Positions 1 through 5,172 of a DNA stretch of 5,172 bases are shown here, piece by piece. This DNA comes from Desulfatibacillaceae bacterium. Its GTDB lineage: Bacteria > Desulfobacterota > Desulfobacteria > Desulfobacterales > Desulfatibacillaceae. Location: NCBI GenBank assembly GCA_030018745.1, contig JASEHB010000209.1, positions 1-5,172 on the forward strand. Reading direction: 5' to 3'. Position 1 is the stretch's first letter, and every line of letters starts with the position of its first letter. The translations under genes were made by a program, and so were the position numbers. The notes below the pieces were generated by a model that was given only the letters and a program-made list of their open reading frames with translations, was not told the origin of the DNA and searched no databases.

Positions 1-7
1 GAACCAT
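1..7 (-). CDS. Possible first codons of the next operon gene (rplS expected), cut by window edge
   Basis: On the minus strand an ATG reads from position 7 towards the window edge, preceded by GAGG about 5 nt upstream (positions 12-15), which could serve as a Shine-Dalgarno sequence. Only two codons and one base are visible, so the product cannot be read. In many bacteria with this gene order the gene after trmD and the TM1570-like methyltransferase is rplS (ribosomal protein L19). That identity is inference from context only. Confidence 0.25.
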
Positions 8-10
8 ACT

Positions 11-30
11 GCCTCAACCCAAGGTGAGGC
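11..30 (-). repeat. Small hairpin in the gap after the methyltransferase gene
   Basis: GCCTCA (11-16) and TGAGGC (25-30) are perfect inverted copies around an 8-nt loop. In the minus-strand transcript the stem lies directly before the possible start codon at position 7 and would include its GAGG ribosome-binding site. No run of U follows, so it does not look like an intrinsic terminator. A role in controlling the next gene is possible but unproven. Confidence 0.4.
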
Positions 31-42
31 TCCTGATAACCG

Positions 43-61
43 CAAAGGCTTTATGCCTTTG
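43..61 (-). repeat. Hairpin just downstream of the methyltransferase stop codon
   Basis: CAAAGGC (43-49) and GCCTTTG (55-61) form a perfect 7-bp stem with a 5-nt loop. In the minus-strand transcript it begins 6 nt after the TAG stop at 68-70. A U-run lies before the stem instead of after it, so it does not fit an intrinsic terminator for the operon. Read on the plus strand, an A-run follows it, which also does not fit. It may stabilise or separate transcript segments. Confidence 0.45.
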
Positions 62-67
62 GAAAAA

Positions 68-652
68 CTATCTTTTTTGCCCGGCAATCCTGTCCAGAAT
101 AATTGCAGCCGCCGAGCGGACCGGCAGGTGATTGTAACTTCCCGGCCCGAAAAGCGGCTCCAGCACAAAATCGGCCTTCTCAATAAAGTCTTCGGTCAGA
201 CCCCAGGCCGTTCCGAAAACAAGTATGCAGGGTTTGCCGTTTTTAATCAGTTTTGTCAAGTCATCATAGCTTATTGCCCCTGGCCGCTGCCTTGCATCCG
301 TGACCACCACGGCGGGCTTTTGGCCGCAAAGCCTTTGGGCTTCATCTATGGCAATATCCAGACTTGCTGCAACCCTTGCCAGCAAAAGGGCTTCCTTGCG
401 ATCCGGGTTATAGGCCGCGCCTGGGCCTGTTGTCCAGTGGTCCAGAATTTTCTGGGCCAGGGCCTGCTGGTCAACAAGGGGCGTTACCACAAAGTAGCGT
501 CTCACCCCGTAGGTTTTTGCTGCGCGGGCTATATCGTGCAAATCCAGGTTGGTGACAGCCGAGCAAATGATGTCCCCGCGCTTATTTGTCACCGGATGGT
601 GCATCAGGGCCAGGAAAAGCCCTTTGTGCCCCTGGTCCGAGAATTCTTTCAA
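68..652 (-). CDS. TM1570-like SPOUT-class RNA methyltransferase, target unknown
   Basis: This is a SAM-dependent RNA methyltransferase of the family that sits next to, or is fused to, TrmD (the Thermotoga TM1570 type). Seen, in 194-residue numbering: LALMHHPV (14-21), NLDLHDIAR (35-43), TYGVRRYFVVTP (47-58), YNPDRKEA (81-88), VFGTAWGL (145-152), and a C-terminal segment (164-188) with GPGSYNHLPVRSA that fits the trefoil-knot SAM-binding region of SPOUT enzymes. The RNA substrate of the family is not known to me. The start is uncertain. No ATG precedes the conserved LALMHHPV block; the first in-frame ATG (604) lies inside it. I chose the TTG at 652 because GGAG (661-664) lies 8 nt upstream. 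Another TTG is at 673, and the frame closes at a stop at 695-697. The gene overlaps the end of trmD by about 70 nt in another frame. Family identity is firm; the start is not. Confidence 0.85.
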   Translation of the reverse strand: MKEFSDQGHKGLFLALMHHPVTNKRGDIICSAVTNLDLHDIARAAKTYGVRRYFVVTPLVDQQALAQKILDHWTTGPGAAYNPDRKEALLLARVAASLDIAIDEAQRLCGQKPAVVVTDARQRPGAISYDDLTKLIKNGKPCILVFGTAWGLTEDFIEKADFVLEPLFGPGSYNHLPVRSAAAIILDRIAGQKR

Positions 653-1379
653 TGCGCCTGCTCCACTGCCCAAGCATGACGGCCTGCTCCGGGCTTAAGG
701 AAATTCTTTCCAGCAAATCGGGCCGTCTTACCAGGGTCTGCAAAAGCCCGGTTTCCTGCCGCCACTGCTCCACAGCCTTGTGATGCCCGGACAGCAGAAC
801 TTCAGGCGTATCCTCTCCCTCAAAAACCCGTGGCCGAGTGTAATGAGGATGCTCCAGAAGGCCGTTTTCAAAGGAGTCCATGGCTGCGGACTGGTCGTTG
901 CCAAGCACTCCTGGTACAAGGCGGGCCACAGCATCCAGAATAACCATTGCCGCAGGCTCACCCCCTGAAAGCACAAAATCGCCGACAGATATTTCAATAT
1001 CCACGGCTTGTTGCAGCACCCGCTCGTCTATGCCCTCGTAACGGCCGCAGACAAGGATGATGGCCTTTTTGGCAGCCATCTGCCCTGCGGTTTTCTGGTT
1101 GAAAACCCTGCCCTGGGGGCCAAGCAGGCATACGGTTGCTTCCGGCAGAAGCTCCCTTGCATGGCGGATGGCCGCTGTCAAAGGTTCGGGCTTGAAAACC
1201 ATGCCCGTTCCGCCGCCAAAGGGCCTGTCATCAGTTACCAGATGCCTGCCTTTGGCAAACTGCCTTATGTCTGTCAGGCTGCACCGGACAAGGCCGCTCT
1301 CCAAAGCCCTGCCCAGGACTCCATACGAAAAAAACCCGGAAAACATTCCGGGAAAAAGTGTAAGAACAATAAAATCCAT
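582..1379 (-). CDS. trmD: tRNA (guanine-N1)-methyltransferase, m1G37
   Basis: TrmD methylates N1 of G37 in tRNAs, next to the anticodon, using SAM, and so prevents +1 frameshifting. It acts as a cytoplasmic homodimer with a trefoil knot. Seen, in 265-residue numbering: DDRPFGGGTGM (50-60), LLGPQGRVFNQ (85-95), CGRYEGIDER (111-120), ISVGDFVLSGGEPAAM (130-145) and LEHPHYTRP (175-183). R153 and D168 line up with the catalytic Arg154/Asp169 pair of characterised TrmD proteins. I chose the ATG at 1379 because MDFIVLTLFP matches the family N-terminus; a GTG at 1391 would add four residues and has no clear ribosome-binding site. The ATG has only a weak GGA about 4 nt upstream. It starts 19 nt after rimM. 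The last 17 or so residues (from about 249) exceed the usual family end and are encoded where the next methyltransferase gene overlaps, so they look like overlap-driven sequence. Confidence 0.97.
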   Translation of the reverse strand: MDFIVLTLFPGMFSGFFSYGVLGRALESGLVRCSLTDIRQFAKGRHLVTDDRPFGGGTGMVFKPEPLTAAIRHARELLPEATVCLLGPQGRVFNQKTAGQMAAKKAIILVCGRYEGIDERVLQQAVDIEISVGDFVLSGGEPAAMVILDAVARLVPGVLGNDQSAAMDSFENGLLEHPHYTRPRVFEGEDTPEVLLSGHHKAVEQWRQETGLLQTLVRRPDLLERISLSPEQAVMLGQWSRRIERILGPGAQRAFPGPDAPSGDK

Positions 1380-1398
1380 TTTCCGCGCCACAAGGGGT

Positions 1399-1911
1399 TT
1401 ACAGGCCCTGGGGCAGGTCCACCACCATTGTGTCTGTCTGGCTGTTTATTTCCTTGATGACCCAGTCCAGAGCCGGTATAAGGATTTCACCCTTTTGGCC
1501 CTGCACCACAAAAACATCGTTGGCCCCGGTTTCTATTATGGAAACCACCTTGCCAAGATGCTCGCCCTCCATGCTGACCACCTTCATGCCCACAAGGTCC
1601 ACCCAGTAATGCTCATCCGGGGCTGTTTCCGGCAGGTGCTCCCGCGGGACATGGGCCACAAGGCCGCGAAGGGCTGCTGCTGCATCGCGGCCTGAAATGC
1701 CGTCAAAAAAAACCAGCATGAACTGCTTGTGGGGCCGCGACTGGCTTATGGTGAGCCACTTGCCGCCCTCTTTACCCTCTTTTTTCAGGTAGAGGGCCTG
1801 GCCCGGCGCAAAATAGGCGTCCGACTGCGTGTGGATGTTAAGCCGGGCCTCGCCGCGTATTCCATGAGCGCCCAGCACCGTGGCCACGGCCACCATTCTG
1901 GAAGATTCCAT
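1399..1911 (-). CDS. rimM: 16S rRNA processing / 30S maturation factor RimM
   Basis: RimM binds ribosomal protein S19 and assists maturation of the 30S head domain. Its neighbour rpsP encodes another 30S protein, which fits a ribosome-assembly operon. The 170-residue product has the two expected domains. The N-terminal beta-barrel carries GAHGIRGE (14-21), the family hallmark. After a linker, a PRC-barrel-like C-terminal domain starts near 99 with DEHYWVDLVGMKV, followed by LGKVVSI (119-125), TGANDVFVV (128-136) and GEILIPAL (141-148). Length is normal for the family. The ATG at 1911 lies 4 nt after the khpA stop, which suggests translational coupling; an internal ATG at 1896 (residue 6) is an alternative start with an equally ordinary family N-terminus. 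Confidence 0.96.
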   Translation of the reverse strand: MESSRMVAVATVLGAHGIRGEARLNIHTQSDAYFAPGQALYLKKEGKEGGKWLTISQSRPHKQFMLVFFDGISGRDAAAALRGLVAHVPREHLPETAPDEHYWVDLVGMKVVSMEGEHLGKVVSIIETGANDVFVVQGQKGEILIPALDWVIKEINSQTDTMVVDLPQGL

Positions 1912-1915
1912 GGGC

Positions 1916-2146
1916 CTATTCGAGGATTTCCAGCACGCTGCGCTTTTTTATCTTGGCCGAAGCCGCAGACAAAAGAGTGCGCATGGCGCGGGCTGTACGC
2001 CCTTGCTTGCCGATGACCTTGCCCAGGTCTTCCTTGGCGACCTTAAGCTCAATCACAGAGGTCTGCTCGCCCTCCACCTCGGAAACCTCAACCTTTTCCG
2101 GGTAATCCACAAGTGCCTCGGCGACGAACTTGATCAGATCCTTCAT
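1916..2146 (-). CDS. khpA: KH-domain RNA-binding protein, KhpA family
   Basis: This is a single-KH-domain RNA-binding protein of 76 residues, the KhpA (formerly YlqC) type often found between rpsP and rimM. In Gram-positive bacteria KhpA partners with KhpB/EloR and affects cell division and RNA levels; its role in this lineage is not established to my knowledge. Seen: the GxxG loop as GKQG (46-49) within LGKVIGKQGRTARAMRTLL, a preceding SVIELKVAKED strand and helix, and the conserved C-terminal KRSVLEILE. I chose the ATG at 2146 because MKDLIKFVAEALVDYPE matches the usual family start. An in-frame ATG at 2161 would add five residues and has the stronger ribosome-binding site (GGAG at 2170-2173, 8 nt away); for 2146 only AAGAG is near. 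The gene ends 4 nt before rimM. Confidence 0.94.
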   Translation of the reverse strand: MKDLIKFVAEALVDYPEKVEVSEVEGEQTSVIELKVAKEDLGKVIGKQGRTARAMRTLLSAASAKIKKRSVLEILE

Positions 2147-2220
2147 GGATGTCTCTTGCATGTTCGCAACTCCGCATTCAAAAGGGAATCCCGATATAAA
2201 GTCTCCGGCAGGTTCGCGCC

Positions 2221-2246
2221 AAAAAGCAGGGGCAAAAGGCTTTGCC
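2221..2246 (-). terminator. Possible weak terminator or attenuator between rpsP and khpA
   Basis: In the minus-strand transcript a 6-bp stem, GGCAAA/TTTGCC (2241-2246 with 2231-2236) and a 4-nt loop, is followed after five bases by five U (2221-2225). The short stem and the gap before the U-run make it a weak intrinsic terminator at best. Two other short stems lie upstream in the same gap: AGGCC/GGCCT (with a 7-nt loop, near 2250-2266) and GCCT/AGGC (near 2264-2277). The gap is the longest inside the operon (about 135 nt) and separates an abundant ribosomal protein from less abundant factors. Partial termination or an RNA-processing site would fit, but this is inference. Confidence 0.35.
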
Positions 2247-2281
2247 TTACAGGCCGCCAAAAGGCCTCAAAGAAGGCTTTC

Positions 2282-2548
2282 CTATGCTTGGGGCTGCTCT
2301 TCTTGAGCCGCATTTGCCTGCTTTTTGATGATGCTGCGCACCGTGTCGGTGGGTTTTGCCCCCTGCTCAAGCCAGTACTGCACCCTGCTCTGCTTAAGAT
2401 CAATGGCTGCCGGCTCGGCAAGCGGGTTATATGTGCCCAGAATCTCTATGAACCTGCCGTCTCTAGGAGATTCGCTGTCTGCCACCACGATGCGGTAAAA
2501 GGGGTTTTTTCTGGCTCCATAACGAGCCAGCCTGATTTTGGTTGCCAT
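2282..2548 (-). CDS. rpsP: 30S ribosomal protein S16
   Basis: S16 is a primary-to-secondary binding protein of the 30S body that contacts 16S rRNA and stabilises assembly. The 88-residue product shows the family pattern from the first residues: KIRLARYGARKNPFYRIVVA (4-23), then GRFIEILGTYNP (31-42) and WLEQGAKPTDTVRSIIKK (59-76), with a short Ala/Gln/Glu-rich tail. Length is typical. The ATG at 2548 has a strong ribosome-binding site in the 12-nt spacer after ffh, so start and coupling to ffh are clear. The ffh-rpsP-khpA-rimM-trmD order is widely conserved. Confidence 0.98.
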   Translation of the reverse strand: MATKIRLARYGARKNPFYRIVVADSESPRDGRFIEILGTYNPLAEPAAIDLKQSRVQYWLEQGAKPTDTVRSIIKKQANAAQEEQPQA

Positions 2549-2560
2549 ACTCCTCCTTGG
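2549..2560 (-). promoter_or_regulatory. Strong ribosome-binding site of rpsP
   Basis: The whole spacer between the ffh stop codon and the rpsP ATG reads CCAAGGAGGAGT, containing the near-complete Shine-Dalgarno AAGGAGG 3 nt before the start. It is by far the best ribosome-binding site in the window, which suits a highly expressed ribosomal protein made from the same message as the much less abundant Ffh. Confidence 0.9.
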
Positions 2561-3889
2561 TTACATTCCAAACATACGGGCCATGCCGCGCATGCCGCCT
2601 TTGTTGATTTTCTTCATCATCTTCATTACCGAGTCATAGTTTTTCAAAAGGCGGTTCACATCCTGCACGGTTGTGCCTGAACCCTTTGCTATGCGCCGCC
2701 TCCTGCTGCCGTTCAATATATTGTGGTTTGCACGCTCGGAAGGGGTCATGGAATTTATTATGGCCTCTATGCGCACAAACTCCTTTTCATCCACATCCAG
2801 GTTCTTCATGTGCTTGTTCTTGTTAAAGCCCGGAATCATGGATAAAAGATCCTCCAGAGATCCCATGCTCCGAACCTGGGCCATCTGATCTTTAAAATCC
2901 TCCAGGGTGAACTGGTTTTTCCTTAATTTTTTCTCAAGCTCAAGGGCCTTTTTCTCGTCAACGCCTTTCTGTGCCTTTTCTATAAAGGAAAGGACATCTC
3001 CCATGCCCAGAATGCGTGAAGCCATGCGCTCCGGGTGAAAGGCCTCCAGGGCGTTGGATTTTTCGCCCACGCCCACAAACTTGATGGGCTTGCCTGTTAC
3101 GGCCTTTATGGCAAGGGCCGCGCCGCCGCGGGCGTCTCCGTCCATCTTTGTAAGGACGACTCCGCCTATGTTCAGGGCCTCGTCAAAGGCTTTGGCCATG
3201 TTCACGGCATCCTGGCCGGTCATGGCGTCTGCAACAAGCAGAATATCTGACGGATTGACAGCGGCCTTGACCCTTTTGATTTCCGCCATCATTTCTTCAT
3301 CAATGTGAAGGCGGCCGGCCGTGTCAACAATAATTACATCGCAACCTTCTTTGATGGCCTGGCTTTTGGCCTGCTCGCTAATCTGTTCCGCGCTCTGGCC
3401 GGGTTGCGAGTCAAAAAAAGGCACTCCAAGCTGGCGGCCTATTTTTTGAAGCTGCTCAATGGCCGCTGGCCGGTGAACATCCGCCGGAACCAGAAAGGGC
3501 CGATGCCCCTGCTCCCGCAGGTGCAGGGCAAGCTTGCCCGCTGTGGTGGTTTTGCCAGAACCCTGAAGACCGGCAAGCATAACAGCATGGGGGGGGTTGC
3601 CCGAAAGATTTAACCCCTCATGTTTGCCGCCCATCAGCGCGGCAAGCTCCTCATTGACAATTTTTATGACCTGCTGGCCGGGGGTGAGGCTTTCCAGAAC
3701 CTCCTGGCCTACGGCCCGGCCCTTTACGGAAGCGACAAAGTCCTTTACAACCTTGTAGTTGACATCCGCTTCCAGCAGGGCCATGCGAACTTCTTTGAGG
3801 CCTTCCTCAATGTTCTTTTCGGAAAGCTTGCCATGCCCCTTTAATTTTTTGAAGACCGAATTCAGCCGGTCGCTTAAGTTGTCGAACAT
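2561..3889 (-). CDS. ffh: Signal recognition particle GTPase Ffh (SRP54)
   Basis: Ffh binds 4.5S RNA to form the bacterial SRP, captures signal sequences of nascent membrane proteins at the ribosome and docks with FtsY at the membrane. The 442-residue product has the normal three domains. The N domain (about 1-95) contains the ALLEADVNYKVV segment. The G domain (about 100-295) has P-loop GLQGSGKTT (107-115), DVHRPAA (137-143), DTAGRL (189-194), TKMDGD (247-252) and GVGEK (273-277). The methionine-rich M domain (from about 327) has the RNA-binding SRRRRIAKGSG (395-405) and a C-terminal Met/Gly tail. The ATG at 3889 gives MFDNLSDRLN, the usual start, although its ribosome-binding site is weak (AGGG about 11 nt away). 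It is the first gene of the operon. A run of eight C on the coding strand (3589-3596) lies inside an Asn-Pro-Pro-His stretch; the frame is intact across it. Confidence 0.98.
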   Translation of the reverse strand: MFDNLSDRLNSVFKKLKGHGKLSEKNIEEGLKEVRMALLEADVNYKVVKDFVASVKGRAVGQEVLESLTPGQQVIKIVNEELAALMGGKHEGLNLSGNPPHAVMLAGLQGSGKTTTAGKLALHLREQGHRPFLVPADVHRPAAIEQLQKIGRQLGVPFFDSQPGQSAEQISEQAKSQAIKEGCDVIIVDTAGRLHIDEEMMAEIKRVKAAVNPSDILLVADAMTGQDAVNMAKAFDEALNIGGVVLTKMDGDARGGAALAIKAVTGKPIKFVGVGEKSNALEAFHPERMASRILGMGDVLSFIEKAQKGVDEKKALELEKKLRKNQFTLEDFKDQMAQVRSMGSLEDLLSMIPGFNKNKHMKNLDVDEKEFVRIEAIINSMTPSERANHNILNGSRRRRIAKGSGTTVQDVNRLLKNYDSVMKMMKKINKGGMRGMARMFGM

Positions 3890-3931
3890 CTATGCATTGC
3901 CCTGTTGGCAGTCCAAATTTTGAAACTGTTG

Positions 3932-3960
3932 AAAATAGTCCGGTATAGGTGTTATGTCAA
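3932..3960 (-). promoter_or_regulatory. Sigma70-type promoter of the ffh operon
   Basis: On the minus strand a consensus -35 box TTGACA (3955-3960) is followed by a 17-bp spacer and TATTTT (3932-3937), a 4/6 match to the -10 consensus. Transcription would start near 3925 and leave a leader of about 35 nt before ffh. The position at the head of the co-directional genes supports it as the main operon promoter. Confidence 0.75.
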
Positions 3961-3973
3961 GCCATAATGTGCT

Positions 3974-4023
3974 GCGCCGGTTTGAAAAATAAAAGCCGTC
4001 TTTAAAAAACCAACCCCCGGCGC
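3974..4023. repeat. 7-bp inverted repeat in the ffh/rlmN intergenic region
   Basis: GCGCCGG (3974-3980) and CCGGCGC (4017-4023) are perfect inverted copies 36 bp apart. The arms enclose AT-rich DNA and the first copy of the direct repeat. If rlmN transcription starts upstream of 3974 it would form a long-loop hairpin in the leader; as DNA it could be a spaced operator. No known regulator is recognised. Confidence 0.4.
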
Positions 4024-4035
4024 TTTAAAAAACCA
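4000..4035 (+). repeat. Perfect 13-bp direct repeat upstream of rlmN
   Basis: CTTTAAAAAACCA occurs at 4000-4012 and again at 4023-4035, a period of 23 bp, which is close to two helical turns. Each copy contains the palindrome TTTAAA. The second copy ends 22 bp before the chosen rlmN ATG. It may be a pair of protein-binding sites or a small duplication. I could not place a convincing -35/-10 pair for rlmN: CATAAT at 3963-3968 is a possible -10 without a good -35, and TTGAAA at 3982-3987 is a possible -35 without a good -10. Confidence 0.5.
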
Positions 4036-4057
4036 GTTGCATTTCACCCATAATAAC

Positions 4058-5134
4058 ATGAACAAGGTGTCAGTGCAAAGAAATATACTTGAAAACACGC
4101 CAAAAGAGCTTGCTGCCTGGCTGGCGGAAAATGGGCAGAAATCCTTTCATCTGGACCAGATTCTGCGCTGGCTCTATCAGCGCCAGGCAAGCGCCTTTGA
4201 TCAGATGACAGACATTTCCAAGTCTCTGCGCGCTCTTCTTGCCCAGGATTTTACCATAGGCAGCCTGAAGCTTGTTGAAGTTGCCGAAAGCAGGGACGGG
4301 GCCAAAAAATTCCTCTATAATCTGGCAGACGGCAACTGCATTGAAAGCGTGCTGCTGCCTGAAAGGGGGCATTTCACCCTGTGCGTTTCCAGCCAGGTGG
4401 GCTGCGCCATGAACTGCGCCTTCTGCCGCACAGGCGCAGACGGCTTTATCCGCAACCTCACCCAGGGGGAAATCTTATCCCAGGTGCGGGACACGGCCCT
4501 TGCCCTGGAAAACCCAGAAAGCCTCACCAACCTTGTTTTCATGGGTATGGGCGAGCCTCTTGCCAACTACGAAAACCTTATCCGGGCATTGAATGTCCTC
4601 ACCGACAACGACTGGGGAATGCGTTTTTCGGGCCGCAGGGTAACGGTTTCCACAGCCGGGCTTGTGCCCCAAATCCCCCTTCTGGGCAAGGACAGCCGGG
4701 TCAAGCTTGCTGTTTCGCTCAATGCCGCAGATGACGCCACGCGGGACGCAATAATGCCCGTCAACAAAAAATGGCCCATAAAGGAACTTCTTGCCGCTTG
4801 CAGGGCCTTTCCCTTAAAGGCAGGCAGGCGGGTCACATTTGAGTTCGTGCTTTTAAAGGGGATAAACGATTCAACTGCCCACGCAAAAAAGCTTGCGGCC
4901 CTGCTTGGGGGCTTTCCCTGCAAAATCAACCTTATCGCCTACAACCCGCATGATCAGAGCCGCTTTGAACGGCCAGACAAAAAGACGGTTCTTGCCTTTC
5001 AGGACATCCTGCTGCAAAAAAACTTCACAGTGATCATCCGCGACAGCAAGGGGGAAGATATTGCAGCGGCCTGCGGGCAGTTGAGGGGCAGGGCGGCCCC
5101 AGGCGGGCGTCTGCTGCGTTGCACTTCGTTTTGA
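4058..5134 (+). CDS. rlmN: Dual-specificity rRNA/tRNA adenine-C2 methyltransferase RlmN
   Basis: RlmN is a cytoplasmic radical SAM enzyme that methylates C2 of A2503 in 23S rRNA and of A37 in some tRNAs, tuning peptidyl-transferase function and decoding fidelity. In 358-residue numbering the [4Fe-4S]-binding CxxxCxxC motif is C116-C120-C123, within VGCAMNCAFCRTG. The two cysteines of the RlmN mechanism are also present: C109 (in LCVSSQ) and C339 (in DIAAACGQL), matching Cys118 and Cys355 of E. coli. The GEP motif is MGMGEP (162-167). Length is normal. I chose the ATG at 4058; no good ribosome-binding site is visible for it or for the in-frame TTG at 4037, and GTG codons at 4067 and 4073 are further options. 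It is transcribed away from ffh. Cfr, the C8-methylating relative, is unlikely given the overall RlmN-like C-terminus and housekeeping context. Confidence 0.97.
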   Translation: MNKVSVQRNILENTPKELAAWLAENGQKSFHLDQILRWLYQRQASAFDQMTDISKSLRALLAQDFTIGSLKLVEVAESRDGAKKFLYNLADGNCIESVLLPERGHFTLCVSSQVGCAMNCAFCRTGADGFIRNLTQGEILSQVRDTALALENPESLTNLVFMGMGEPLANYENLIRALNVLTDNDWGMRFSGRRVTVSTAGLVPQIPLLGKDSRVKLAVSLNAADDATRDAIMPVNKKWPIKELLAACRAFPLKAGRRVTFEFVLLKGINDSTAHAKKLAALLGGFPCKINLIAYNPHDQSRFERPDKKTVLAFQDILLQKNFTVIIRDSKGEDIAAACGQLRGRAAPGGRLLRCTSF

Positions 5135-5172
5135 AGCTTGGTCATGTACCAACTGTACACTCCCGCGCTTCA

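Noticed and set aside
53..679. Long plus-strand open frame of 208 codons opposite the methyltransferase gene
   Set aside because: It is antisense to a gene with clear family motifs, its translation has no recognisable domain, and it is explained by the codon composition of the opposite strand.
2147..2260. N-terminal extension of KhpA back to a TTG at 2260
   Set aside because: The added 38 residues have no family counterpart and coincide with hairpin-forming DNA; the normal KhpA start is at 2146 or 2161.
1880..2680. Plus-strand open frame of 266 codons spanning rimM, khpA, rpsP and the end of ffh in antisense
   Set aside because: It crosses four well-supported genes on the other strand and shows no domain pattern or ribosome-binding site of its own.
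3589..3596. Run of eight G (C on the coding strand) in ffh as a phase-variation tract
   Set aside because: It encodes an ordinary Asn-Pro-Pro-His stretch in an essential gene whose frame is intact. It is only a possible site of sequencing error.
5132..5172. Terminator for rlmN: TGTAC/GTACA stem (5145-5159) nested in TGAAGC/GCTTCA (5132-5172)
   Set aside because: The stem is only 5 bp, the outer arms are 29 bp apart, and no U-run follows before the window ends, so a terminator cannot be supported.
1..5172. A new defence, mobile or biosynthetic system
   Set aside because: Every substantial gene belongs to a known housekeeping family in a conserved order. There are no transposase, integrase, CRISPR or toxin-antitoxin signals.

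Overview
The window is a compact piece of a bacterial chromosome carrying translation and protein-export housekeeping genes. The organism looks like a deltaproteobacterium (Desulfobacterota), possibly Desulfovibrio-like. This rests on the gene order ffh-rpsP-KH-rimM-trmD-SPOUT methyltransferase, a KH protein that closely resembles deltaproteobacterial KhpA, and moderately GC-rich coding. The taxonomic call comes from remembered families, not from a search. I see no mobile element, CRISPR array, tRNA, rRNA or defence gene.

The minus strand carries one long co-directional operon, read from right to left: ffh (SRP GTPase), rpsP (ribosomal protein S16), khpA (KH RNA-binding protein), rimM (16S maturation factor), trmD (tRNA m1G37 methyltransferase) and a TM1570-like SPOUT RNA methyltransferase. 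A good sigma70-type promoter (TTGACA, 17 bp, TATTTT) lies just upstream of ffh. Spacing is tight (12 nt for ffh-rpsP, 4 nt for khpA-rimM, an overlap for trmD-methyltransferase), except for a hairpin-rich gap of about 135 nt between rpsP and khpA. The first 67 bases hold two small hairpins and perhaps the first codons of the next gene, which in this conserved order would be rplS.

The plus strand carries rlmN (23S A2503 / tRNA A37 C2-methyltransferase, a radical SAM enzyme), which diverges from ffh. The intergenic region of about 168 bp has a perfect 13-bp direct repeat and a 7-bp inverted repeat.

The genes fit together as a translation-quality cluster: a ribosomal protein and its assembly factor (S16, RimM), RNA modification enzymes acting on tRNA and rRNA (TrmD, RlmN, and the SPOUT paralog of unknown target), an RNA chaperone-like KH protein, and the GTPase that takes nascent membrane proteins to the translocon.

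I do not see a new biological system here. The item most worth checking is the trmD/methyltransferase junction. The conserved start of the methyltransferase lies inside trmD with no ATG ahead of it, so it needs a non-AUG start or a +1 frameshift fusion.
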